The notes beneath the pieces were generated by a model. The model was not told the DNA's origin. It saw only the letters and a list, made by a program, of their open reading frames with translations, and did not search any database. A stretch of 64,000 nt of DNA from the NCBI GenBank assembly GCA_029260765.1, contig JAJDCP010000158.1, positions 1-64,000 of the forward strand, in the 5' to 3' direction. A program made the translations under genes and the position numbers. Source of the stretch: Planctomycetota bacterium. Lineage in GTDB: Bacteria; Planctomycetota; J058; JAJDCP01. Shown one piece after another: positions 15,174 to 23,660 of this stretch. Position 1 is the first letter of the stretch, and every line of letters starts with the position of its first letter.

Positions 15174-16418
15174 TCACGCCCGGCTCTCCGTAGGGGAGAG
15201 CAACGCCACGATCGCCTTCAGATCAGACGCGATGTTGGATTTGTTTGTCAAGTCCTCGACTCCGCGGATGCGGATCGTCTTTTTCGGTGCCATCAATTCG
15301 TAGATCTTCGGTTGGATCATGCGCCGCAGTGTCTGCAGCTCACGCGCCGAGAGCGGCTCGGCCTCGAGGCTGCACCGCAGCAGGTGCAAACCCAGCGAGA
15401 TCTTGCGCAGATCCTTCGACTGGTTCAGATGGGCGAAACACGCATCGAGCACGCTCTCGGCCAGGCGAGGAAAGCCTGCCAGGTGGAGCGCGGGCACGGC
15501 AGCCAGAAAGCTCTCCAGGCTGTGGGCGTCGATCTGCAGCCCACCATACTCGCGGTCGATGTAGCGCTCGGTGGCGCGGAAGACCTTTGCGAAGCGATCG
15601 AGGGCCAGGAGCGGGTCGCGCTCGGGTTCCTCAAAGGTCGACAGGAAGTCGTGAATCAGCCGCAGTGTGGCGAGATCGCGCCGGTGGTACAGATACTCGT
15701 CGATCAGGCTGGCATACTCGCTGCACCCGGGAGTGTTCGCAGGGTCGGCCGGGAAGTCGAGCACCCAACCTCTCTCGAACCCGCTCATGTCGGTGTTGTT
15801 CGGCAAAATCGTGACCTGGCTGCCGTGCAGCTGCAGCCCCGACACGATCGCCAGGCGTCCGCGCACCGCAGACGGCAAAAAGGCCGCCGCATGGGCCACC
15901 AGCTCGAAGCCCTCGAGCGAAGGTGCGCGCAAGAACCAGGCCTGGCCGTATTGCAGCATGCTGAGCAGGGCAGCGAACACCTGTTGGCTTTCTTGACTGG
16001 CCAGCAGCGCCTGGGCATGGGCGTGCAGAGTCTCCTTGGCGCTGGGCCAATTGAAGCCCTCAGCGAGCTCGTAGCTGATATCGCCTTCGGGCACGTCAGG
16101 GGTCAGGAAGGCTTCGGGACACAAGCCGCATGGATCGAGTGCTTCCTCTTGCATGCTCAAATCGACCAGGATGTTGTGCACGCACGTTCGCGGCCGGCCG
16201 ACGTGGTCCATGCCGTAACGGAACACCTTGCTGTGGCACAGAAAACCGCACACCGAGTACAGGCTTCGAGAGACGCGCCCATGCAGCCGCGGATAGAGCA
16301 GGCGTGAGGTCTCTTCTACGCTTTCAAGCACTTCACGGGGCAGACCTTTGGAGGCGAAGATGCTCTGGTAGCCTTCGATGGATGTGTAGACGTGATGTTT
16401 CAGTTCCAACCTGACCAT
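15174..16418 (-). CDS. GTPase-associated protein 1 (GAP1-N2)-like protein
   Basis: 414 residues. The ATG at 16418 is chosen because GGGAGGG precedes it; a longer frame runs back into the GTPase gene and lacks any conserved feature. The N-terminus has the layout I associate with the GAP1-N2 domain of GTPase-centred conflict systems: HVYTSIEGY near residue 10, SKGLP near residue 24, then FRYGMDHVGRPRTCVHN around residues 75-92, with a conserved Asp-x-x-Gly-Arg and His. The remainder is helical with no recognised enzyme motif. It lies between the GTPase gene (16 bases away) and the coiled-coil genes (12 bases away), the position expected for a protein that works with the GTPase. The family name is a judgement from pattern, not from a search. 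Confidence 0.5.
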   Translation of the reverse strand: MVRLELKHHVYTSIEGYQSIFASKGLPREVLESVEETSRLLYPRLHGRVSRSLYSVCGFLCHSKVFRYGMDHVGRPRTCVHNILVDLSMQEEALDPCGLCPEAFLTPDVPEGDISYELAEGFNWPSAKETLHAHAQALLASQESQQVFAALLSMLQYGQAWFLRAPSLEGFELVAHAAAFLPSAVRGRLAIVSGLQLHGSQVTILPNNTDMSGFERGWVLDFPADPANTPGCSEYASLIDEYLYHRRDLATLRLIHDFLSTFEEPERDPLLALDRFAKVFRATERYIDREYGGLQIDAHSLESFLAAVPALHLAGFPRLAESVLDACFAHLNQSKDLRKISLGLHLLRCSLEAEPLSARELQTLRRMIQPKIYELMAPKKTIRIRGVEDLTNKSNIASDLKAIVALLSPTESRA

Positions 16419-16434
16419 CGCGGCCCTCCCGAGC

Positions 16435-19428
16435 TCACCTGGGGAGCTCGAGCATGTCCATAATCGGCTCGAGGATGTTGATCGGGCAGAGCGTATTCTC
16501 CATCCCTGGCAGAGGCCGCCCATTCCTGGTCACCGAGTATCCTGTGGCCGAAGAGTTGTAGTAGCCGATGCCCCCGTCGAGAATCTGCAGGTAGGTCTGC
16601 AGAGCTCCGATGTGCTGCTTCGACCGCGGCAGCTTGACTTCCGGATAACGGTCGGGGGGGTAGACGATCGGATACATGTCGGTCTTGGTCACGACGATCG
16701 CCAGGTTCTTCAGGCCGGGAAAATCAGTGCATGCTTCGGTCTGGTACAGGTTCTCGGAGTTGATGTCGAGCCGCTGCTCTTCGTCGAGCTTCAGCTCGCG
16801 TGCAATCTCTTTCCAGCATGCCTGCACTTTCTGGTCTTCGTCACTGAGAGCTGTGGGACCAAGGCCCGATCCGATGCCCTCAAAGCGCATATCCACCAGC
16901 TGTTCGAGGATCTTCTCCGCGCGCACCAACATCTGGCGGCTGAATTTCACCAGCGCCTGCTTGCTGTATTTGTGGTCTTCGAGGTACTTCTCTGCCTGTT
17001 CGACAGTCTTCGGATCAAGCCGGTAGAAGTATGTCTTCAGCTGCTGGATGAACTCGGTGTCTTCGCGGGGAAGCCCTTCGATGCCACGCAGCTCGAGCCG
17101 GCGGCCCGTGTTCTGGAGCTTGTTGCGCAGGTCGAGGCGGAACTGATCTCGCTCGCGTTGCGTGCGGATCTCTTCTTCGAGCTGCTGCTTGAGGCTGCCC
17201 TGCAGATTGCGGAAGTCGAGAGGTCCGGGCCGCTTCTGTGCGTCGACAACCTCCTGCCCACCAGACATGCGCTCGCGGATCATCTCTCGAGCCCGGTTGC
17301 GTGCGCGCGGCGCCACCGCTTCCTTGAGGATCAAGAAGAAATTCTGGTAGATGTCGTCGGTCTTGTCGTCGGACGGGTCGAGCAGAACCACCAGACCTTC
17401 GGCAGTGTTCAGCAGCTGCCGCAGCGTGCCGAGCCGCTTCTCGTCCGCTCCGCTGACCTTGCGCCCCGCCAACGAGTAGAGCAGCGACTTCCAGTCTTCG
17501 CCCGCCGTCTCGAGAGTGACGACCTTGGCCAGGCTACGTTGGCGGTACTCGAGCTCGGTGGCCAGGAAGAAGGTCTCGCCCTTGGCGGTCGGTGGCGCCC
17601 AGTGCTCGCGTCCCAGGTATTTGGAGAAATAATCCTGGCTGTACTCGAAGACCAGATCTTTGACGTGGCCCTTGTACTGCTCGCGCAGCTTCTTCCTGAC
17701 CGGTTCAGGAGTCTGGCGGAACTCGAAGCCCTGGGTCAGCACAGCGTCGACATCGATCCGGCGGACTTCCAGGCCTTCCCAGGGGAAGTAGTACTTGGAC
17801 TTGCGGAAGGCCAGAATATCGCCCAGGACCGTCAGGAAGGTGGTCTTGCCCGCCCCAGACAGGCCAATCACCAGCAGCAGGGGAGAGGTCTTGCCCTCGC
17901 GGTCGGTCAGAATGTGCTTGAGGACGAACTCGTAGGCCTCTGCGAAGCCGACCTCCTTGGGAACTGTGGGCGCTTGTGGGGCGACCGCGCTGGGGACCGG
18001 GAATGCCGCGTCGCTGTCCCGAGGCAGGCTGAACCTGTCGGGTGCCCGGTTGTCGGTGTCGAGATCGAAGCGGTCTTCGCCCATCGGCTTCGCCGGCCGG
18101 CGCCCGAACAGCTTGGGGGCAGGCCCAGGTTTGGGGCCTGGCCCCGACCTGCGGCTCGAGCTGCCGAACAGGTCCAAGGGAGGCCCGGCCGGGCGCGCTT
18201 CGGGAGCTTTGCCCCGCGGCGGAAACAGGCTCGAGCTGGGCGCATCGACGGGCGGCTTGGGGGCCGGGCTGACAGGCTGCGCGAACAGGTCGGAAGCGGG
18301 GGCCGCGGGCGGCGGTGTCGGCCTCGGGTCGCTGCTGAACAGCTCGGGGTGCGGGGTCGACGATGGGCCGGGCATAGAGCCGCCACCGGGCGGGTCGAAC
18401 AGGCGCGGGCCCAAGGTCGGCTGCACGTCCGCTGGCGAGGGAGCCCCCGGATGGCGCTGTTCGTGCTTGAACAGATCGAGCGCCGGAGCCGGTGGAGGTG
18501 GCACTGGCTTGGCGGGTGCAGGTCTCGGCTGGGCCGGAGCGGGCTCGTCGGGCAACATGTCGAAGGGTGAGAAGTCGTTCAAGGTCCTGTGCTTCTTGCG
18601 TGGTTGTCTGGCTGCTGGCTTGGGAGGGGCCGCCGGCCGCGGCGGTCGCGGTGGCAACCCACTGCCGAGCTGCCCGTCCCATTCTGGCTGATCCCAATCG
18701 CCTGTCAGGTCATTGGCGGCCGCTCCGCGCCGGCCGCTCGCAGACGTCTGCACCGGTCTCGCCGGAGTCGCTGCCTTCTTCTCGGCGGCCATGTCGGGCA
18801 GAACATCGCGCAGGTTGCCCAGAATGTCGCCCATCAGCGTTTCCTGGAAAGGACCTGCCCCTCCGGCATTGCTCGTGCAATCTGCGTTCTCGCACGCCCC
18901 GTCGACCAGGCTCAGCTGCTGGCAGGTCGTGCATTTCTCCACGATGTGCCCGAAGCGTCGGCACTCGGAGTTGCGGCATTTGGACGCGCCGACATCCAGG
19001 GACATGGCGGCGCAGGCCCCACAGCGCTCCATGCGGACCAACAGGTAGGCGCAGTCGCCCTTGGTGCAGAAGTTGGTGTCGGCGCTCTTGAGGAAGGCCA
19101 TCTGTTTGCAGAAGTGGCATTTCTTCAAGATGCTGCTGTTGCTCGCGCAGCTGCGCGAGATACAGATCTCGGTGGAGCCGACTTTCGACAGGCTGTATTT
19201 CTGGCAACTGGGGCAAACCGTCCGAGGCAGGCCATGCATCTTGCAGCGCGGGTTGCGGCAGATCAGCGGACCCTTGTTGTCCGCTCCGACGGTCACCGAG
19301 AAGTGCTTGCAGTATCCGCAGTGCACGAACAGGGTGCCATCGGGGCAGCTGTCGTTGGAGCAGCGGGCAAACTGCCGCGACTGCTGCACCAACGGCGAAT
19401 GACACACGAAACAACTGCTCTGGCTCAT
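16435..19428 (-). CDS. Six-zinc-ribbon protein with LF-motif linker and P-loop GTPase domain
   Basis: 997 residues. Residues 6-184 contain six tandem ribbons, each a CxxC followed 11-18 residues later by CxxxxC. Residues 190-490 are a Pro/Ala-rich linker with seven LF motifs spaced about 20 residues apart (319 to 441). The C-terminal half begins with a Walker A loop GLSGAGKTT at 522-530. ETAGEDWKSL takes the place of the switch II/Walker B region. VVLLDPSD and VVTKTDMYP (a TKxD-type G4) follow, as in double-GTPase (DO-GTPase2-like) proteins of prokaryotic conflict systems. It probably binds and hydrolyses GTP and uses the ribbons and linker to recruit partners. It is the second gene of the operon, 19 bases after the FGE-fold gene. 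Confidence 0.68.
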   Translation of the reverse strand: MSQSSCFVCHSPLVQQSRQFARCSNDSCPDGTLFVHCGYCKHFSVTVGADNKGPLICRNPRCKMHGLPRTVCPSCQKYSLSKVGSTEICISRSCASNSSILKKCHFCKQMAFLKSADTNFCTKGDCAYLLVRMERCGACAAMSLDVGASKCRNSECRRFGHIVEKCTTCQQLSLVDGACENADCTSNAGGAGPFQETLMGDILGNLRDVLPDMAAEKKAATPARPVQTSASGRRGAAANDLTGDWDQPEWDGQLGSGLPPRPPRPAAPPKPAARQPRKKHRTLNDFSPFDMLPDEPAPAQPRPAPAKPVPPPPAPALDLFKHEQRHPGAPSPADVQPTLGPRLFDPPGGGSMPGPSSTPHPELFSSDPRPTPPPAAPASDLFAQPVSPAPKPPVDAPSSSLFPPRGKAPEARPAGPPLDLFGSSSRRSGPGPKPGPAPKLFGRRPAKPMGEDRFDLDTDNRAPDRFSLPRDSDAAFPVPSAVAPQAPTVPKEVGFAEAYEFVLKHILTDREGKTSPLLLVIGLSGAGKTTFLTVLGDILAFRKSKYYFPWEGLEVRRIDVDAVLTQGFEFRQTPEPVRKKLREQYKGHVKDLVFEYSQDYFSKYLGREHWAPPTAKGETFFLATELEYRQRSLAKVVTLETAGEDWKSLLYSLAGRKVSGADEKRLGTLRQLLNTAEGLVVLLDPSDDKTDDIYQNFFLILKEAVAPRARNRAREMIRERMSGGQEVVDAQKRPGPLDFRNLQGSLKQQLEEEIRTQRERDQFRLDLRNKLQNTGRRLELRGIEGLPREDTEFIQQLKTYFYRLDPKTVEQAEKYLEDHKYSKQALVKFSRQMLVRAEKILEQLVDMRFEGIGSGLGPTALSDEDQKVQACWKEIARELKLDEEQRLDINSENLYQTEACTDFPGLKNLAIVVTKTDMYPIVYPPDRYPEVKLPRSKQHIGALQTYLQILDGGIGYYNSSATGYSVTRNGRPLPGMENTLCPINILEPIMDMLELPR

Positions 19429-19447
19429 GCACCTGCCCCAACCCGCA

Positions 19448-21067
19448 TCAGTTCTTCTTCAGCACCCAGCGGAAGCCCACGTTGTGGTACCCACGCATCG
19501 GATACAGGGCGAAGCGCCGCGTCGTCAGCCCCGGTCCGCCGATGATGTCCGGAGCGCCTCGGGCGACGAAATAGGAGTTCTTCTGGTTCTTGTTGGACTC
19601 GTAGAGAAAGACTTCAAGCGCCTGGTCCGTGCGGTCGACGTCTTTGTAGACCTTGTCGGTGTAGCGCCGGTAATCGATGTCCTGGAACCGGTTGTACTTG
19701 CGCTCATTCTCGTTGAAGCGGTCCTGCGTCCACTGCCAGCCGAAGCCGAGCAGCATGTAGAGCTTCTCCGTATTCGAGACGATCCGCGCCGTGCTCTCGA
19801 GCACTTGCTGGTAGCGGCGCTTGTTCGAGTACAAGGTCTCGAGCTCTTGCCCTTCGCGCCCGAAGAAGTAGTTGAAGTCATGCTCGGTGGTGCGTTGCCA
19901 GGGGAAGATGTCCTTCATGCGCCCGTCGACCATCACCTCAGGAGGCCGCTCGTCGACCACGTCGCGCGGCCAGCCGGCCGCCCGTTCGTACTCTGCTTCG
20001 TTGAGCAGGGTGACCGAATACTCCCAGCCGATCTTGGTCGACAGCCAGGTACAGTAGCCGAGCGCCTCGTACAACGTGATGCCGGTCACCGGCCGCTGCA
20101 ACCAGGGGACATTGGGCCCGACAAAGCCCCGCGCCTGTCCTTCCCCCTGGGGATTGCTCCATGCCCGGGGGTAGAGCACCGTGTGCAGGGGAATCGGGGC
20201 GAGGGGGTCGGTCTGGCGCCGCAGTTGGCGCTTGACCCGCTCGAGGAAGCTGATCGGCTCGACGAAGCTCTTCGGATTGCTGCGTTCGACGTGTCCGAAG
20301 ATACGCCGCAGCTTCAACAGCAGTTGGTCGACATCGTTGAGGATGGTCTCGCCGCGGTTCTCGGTCGCGAGGTAGTTGCTCAAGGTGAGCTTCTCGCGGT
20401 CGGTGAACAGCTTCTCTTCTTGCTGTTCGGGATTGCAGATCGCGTCGCGCAGCGCATATTTCAGGTAGAGGAACAGGTTCTGGACGTTCCTGTCTTTGCG
20501 CGCCGTGATGATGCCCGTGTCGGTCTCCGGCCGTTGCACCACGTAGAGGTCGGAGTCGCCGTCTTCGCTGGCTCCTTCTTCGAGCACCATCAGGTGCCGG
20601 TCGATCTCAAATTTCAAGGATTCGAGATAGGCTTCGACGAAATTGTCGATACGCCGGTAGTTCTCTTCGGTGACCATGATCGAGCCGTCAGGGCGTTGCA
20701 CCTGGGCGTTGGCCACCTCGATCCCGTACTTGAGGTCGGTCCACAAGTACCGCCACATCTCGTGGCCGTCGTAGAGCCGCTCCCCATCGCCTCCGGTGAA
20801 TGGGTCGGGCTCGCGGTCATGCAGGAACTGCAGGTACTCGCCGTTGCTTACCATCGTCGAAGCGATCTGGAACCAGTCGCAGTACACCCAGCGCGAAGGC
20901 GTCTGGTCCAGCAGGTTGCCCAGGCTGAGATGTTTCAGGCGATTCAGCTCGAGGATGCGTTCGTCGAGGTAGGAAAGCCGGCTGCCCAGCAGGGATATGC
21001 CCGGCGGAAAGCAGATTGAGCTCTGCAACAGATGCGGAAGGAACTCCGCCGTATTCTGCTTCTCCAT
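19448..21067 (-). CDS. FGE/SUMF1-fold protein, first gene of the GTPase operon
   Basis: 539 residues. The C-terminal region, about residues 300-537, has the formylglycine-generating-enzyme (C-lectin-like) pattern: GITLYEALGYCTWL, LLNEAEYERAAG, GFGWQWTQDRF and the closing RRFALYPMRGYHNVGFRWVL. The N-terminal half is helical with no recognised family. Catalytic FGEs oxidise a sulfatase cysteine, but many relatives with this fold only bind ligands, including domains of conflict systems and diversity-generating retroelement targets. No sulfatase gene is present, so a binding or sensor role is more likely than enzyme maturation. It heads the operon, and its promoter must lie in 21068-21441. Confidence 0.72.
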   Translation of the reverse strand: MEKQNTAEFLPHLLQSSICFPPGISLLGSRLSYLDERILELNRLKHLSLGNLLDQTPSRWVYCDWFQIASTMVSNGEYLQFLHDREPDPFTGGDGERLYDGHEMWRYLWTDLKYGIEVANAQVQRPDGSIMVTEENYRRIDNFVEAYLESLKFEIDRHLMVLEEGASEDGDSDLYVVQRPETDTGIITARKDRNVQNLFLYLKYALRDAICNPEQQEEKLFTDREKLTLSNYLATENRGETILNDVDQLLLKLRRIFGHVERSNPKSFVEPISFLERVKRQLRRQTDPLAPIPLHTVLYPRAWSNPQGEGQARGFVGPNVPWLQRPVTGITLYEALGYCTWLSTKIGWEYSVTLLNEAEYERAAGWPRDVVDERPPEVMVDGRMKDIFPWQRTTEHDFNYFFGREGQELETLYSNKRRYQQVLESTARIVSNTEKLYMLLGFGWQWTQDRFNENERKYNRFQDIDYRRYTDKVYKDVDRTDQALEVFLYESNKNQKNSYFVARGAPDIIGGPGLTTRRFALYPMRGYHNVGFRWVLKKN

Positions 21068-21441
21068 ACCCAGCCTCGGGGGTGCGGGCGGCGCCGCCGG
21101 ACCCTGTTGCTACCCTTGCCTTGCCGCCCGGGCCGGGCTCTCGACCGCCCAAAGCGCGATCGTATCAGGCCTCCGGTGGGCATGCAAATCAAAACGACCG
21201 GCGGGACTGGCGCAAGATGCACCCGAAACTCAAGCCCTGATAGGGTTTCGGGAAAGTGCTCTGCTACGGGCGCCGCCGCCTTCCTTCCCAGTGTAGCAGT
21301 TCTTGCTGCAGTCGGCCGCAACGGTCGCTGCAGCGCTCTGGAGTATCCCGCGCGCTGGAGGCGGCGCAGCAAAAAAAACAGATTCCGCGGAACATTGATG
21401 CCCGTTCAAGTGTCAGACTGACAACAGAGGAGGAGTCCCGC
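21068..21441. promoter_or_regulatory. Divergent promoter region between the GTPase operon and the secreted-protein operon
   Basis: 374 bases with no supported gene. It must contain start signals for both the minus-strand operon (from 21067) and the plus-strand genes (from 21442). I see no sigma-54 element or strong palindrome here. The short in-frame upstream extension of the 21442 gene is not supported by a ribosome site. Confidence 0.4.
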
Positions 21442-22596
21442 GTGGCAAGATTGTGTCTGCAGCTCACGCTGTTGCTGGCCATGGGGGTGCCTGCCTGTGC
21501 GCAGGATTCCGAGCTCGAGCGTCTGGCTGCCACACAGGGCAGATTGCGCAGCGAGACAGCAGAGATCGAGCGCCGGCTCGAGGTCTTTGTCGAAGGGCTA
21601 CAGCGCGCCGAGCCCGAGATTGCGGCGAGCCTCCGAGAGACCTGGGACTTGTTGCGCGAGTCTTTGATCACCAAACGCATGCAGCGCATCGAGGCGCTCC
21701 TGCAGGCAGGCCAGGCCTTCGAAGCCAAGCACACGGTCGCTGAGGTGATCACCGGCCTGCAGGCGCTGCTGGATTTCCTCTGCAGCATCGAACAGGGTTT
21801 GTCAGAGACGGCCCTCGACGACGCCCGTTTGCAGATTCTCGAGAGCCTGTGCGAGGAGCTGCTGCAACGCCAGCGCGCTCTGACCGTGCGGTCGCGGCGC
21901 GCAACTCCCGAGCGTGTGCCCGAGCTGGTCGCCGAGCAGCAGCGCCTGGCCGAGGAGGCCCGGCGTGTCGGGCGCAAGCCGTCTCTACAAGCGCGCTTGC
22001 GGCGCCTTGCCGATCAGCTGCGGGCAGCGGGTCGCCGCATGCAAGAAGCCGCCGGCGAGCTTGCGGCGCAACGCTTCGAGTCCGCTCGCAGCATGCAGAA
22101 GAGCGCGCTCGAGCAGCTGAATGCGCTACAAGACGGCCTGCACAACCAACGGGCCGCTTGGTACCACGCCCGGCGTTTCGAGCAGCTCCACGACCTGCAG
22201 GCACAGGTGGCAACCGGGGCGCAGCGCTTGCGTGGGGTACGGCAAAAGGTCGCGACGGAGGCTGCCACTTTCGCAAGCAGGGGCGTGGACTACCGGCGCC
22301 ATTTCGGACTCAAGACCGCGCTGCTTGCCGAAGAGCTGACCGCCGAGCTCGAGCGGTTGCGCGATGTGCAGCGGATATTCGAGCGGCGCGGTGCGCTGGT
22401 TTACGTCTGGATGCTGGAACGCATGGCGGGCGAGGCTATCGGTGCGGCCGAGCTCTTGACCGCTGAGACGTTTGAGGACCGCTGTACCGACGCCTGCCTC
22501 GAGAGCCTGGAGCGCGCAGTTGGGTTTCTGGAATGCCTGGCGGGTGCCCTGTCCGTCGAGCAACGCCGCCTGGAGCTGCCCAGCGAGCAGAGTTGA
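21442..22596 (+). CDS. Secreted helical protein of unknown function
   Basis: 384 residues from a GTG at 21442, chosen because AGAGGAGGAG precedes it and because it gives a clean signal peptide (LCLQLTLLLAMGVPACAQ). The mature protein is almost wholly helical, rich in Glu, Arg, Leu and Ala, with heptad-like stretches across residues 25-350. No enzyme motif is seen. It is the first of three plus-strand genes for exported or anchored proteins and is divergent from the GTPase operon. Its coiled-coil nature may be relevant to that system. Confidence 0.55.
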   Translation: MARLCLQLTLLLAMGVPACAQDSELERLAATQGRLRSETAEIERRLEVFVEGLQRAEPEIAASLRETWDLLRESLITKRMQRIEALLQAGQAFEAKHTVAEVITGLQALLDFLCSIEQGLSETALDDARLQILESLCEELLQRQRALTVRSRRATPERVPELVAEQQRLAEEARRVGRKPSLQARLRRLADQLRAAGRRMQEAAGELAAQRFESARSMQKSALEQLNALQDGLHNQRAAWYHARRFEQLHDLQAQVATGAQRLRGVRQKVATEAATFASRGVDYRRHFGLKTALLAEELTAELERLRDVQRIFERRGALVYVWMLERMAGEAIGAAELLTAETFEDRCTDACLESLERAVGFLECLAGALSVEQRRLELPSEQS

Positions 22597-22613
22597 CCCC
22601 GGGAGCGCAGGAG

Positions 22614-23624
22614 ATGAGCGTGTCGTATCTGAAGCCCCTGCTGGGATGGGCGCTGGTGTGTTGCAGCGCGCTTGCCCAGCACGCAGATTCCGTGGACCTG
22701 GCCTTGCTCGAGCAGAGCTACGAGGCCTGGGTTGCAGAGCTCGACGGCGACCGCTTCGCCGCCGACCATCTGCGAGCGGTCGCGGGGCTCGACAGCGTCG
22801 ATCCGCAGGCCATTATCGCCAGCCTGAAGATGCTCGCCGCGTCGGGGGACGCGGCCGCGGTTCCCTGGATCGCCCCCTATCTGGAGTCGGCCGACACGCA
22901 GCTCGTCATCCACGCGGGCATGCGCCTCAACGAGCTCGTCGCGGCCTACCCCATCAGGCGGCAAGCGTCCATCCCCGGCCCGGTTGTGACCCTCAGTCCC
23001 GCGGTCGATCTGCGACCTGTGGCCTGGCTGCTCGTCAAGATGCTCGCTCTGCCCGACGACGGAAACACCCACGCCTATGCCTGCACTATGGCTGGAAACC
23101 TCGGGCTCCAGAGCCTGGTCGGCAGAGTGCGGGCTTGCTTGTCGAGCCGGCATCCCGCGGTCTCCAAAGCTGCACGGTATGCGCTGCAGCTGCTCGGAGC
23201 TTCGCAGGGGTTTTCGGCGGACGAGCTGGCAGCCGCAGAGCAGACCGCGCTCGCGTTCGCAGAGCTGTTCCGTAACCGGGATGAAGACGGATTGGGTCGG
23301 CTGCTGCTTTCCAGGGACGGCCTGATCGAGGTGTTGGCGGCGGAGACCTGGGAAGCCACGGAGCCCGACGTGCTCTATCCGTTGCTCGTCGAGGGCACGA
23401 TGGACCGCTTCCTGCAACTGCGGGGATTCTGCGGGGACCTGGAAGGAATGGCCGTCAGCTTCCGTCCGGGCGCGCAGACGAGCGCGGCCCACCTGGCAGA
23501 CGGCGTGCGGATGTTGAAGAACTCCAAGGTCGTGTTCAGCTATGCTCAGCGTGTCGAGATCGCGGTCAAGATCGAAGAGATGGTCTTGTCGGGTGGCAGC
23601 TGCTACATTCTCAAGCTGGATTGA
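22614..23624 (+). CDS. Exported HEAT-repeat-like protein, function unknown
   Basis: 336 residues from the ATG at 22614, which has GCAGGAG before it; a longer frame overlaps the previous gene without a ribosome site. A signal peptide ends near ALAQ. Residues about 60-220 show helix pairs of HEAT/armadillo type (for example DPQAIIASLKMLAASGDAAAV and ASVSKAARYALQLLGAS-like spacing). The C-terminal third is a different, unrecognised domain. It follows the preceding gene by 17 bases and precedes a membrane-anchored protein by 36, forming an operon. Such repeats usually bind proteins; no enzyme activity is suggested. Confidence 0.5.
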   Translation: MSVSYLKPLLGWALVCCSALAQHADSVDLALLEQSYEAWVAELDGDRFAADHLRAVAGLDSVDPQAIIASLKMLAASGDAAAVPWIAPYLESADTQLVIHAGMRLNELVAAYPIRRQASIPGPVVTLSPAVDLRPVAWLLVKMLALPDDGNTHAYACTMAGNLGLQSLVGRVRACLSSRHPAVSKAARYALQLLGASQGFSADELAAAEQTALAFAELFRNRDEDGLGRLLLSRDGLIEVLAAETWEATEPDVLYPLLVEGTMDRFLQLRGFCGDLEGMAVSFRPGAQTSAAHLADGVRMLKNSKVVFSYAQRVEIAVKIEEMVLSGGSCYILKLD

Positions 23625-23660
23625 CCGGGCGCACCGATCCGGGCTAGCGAAAGGAGCCCC

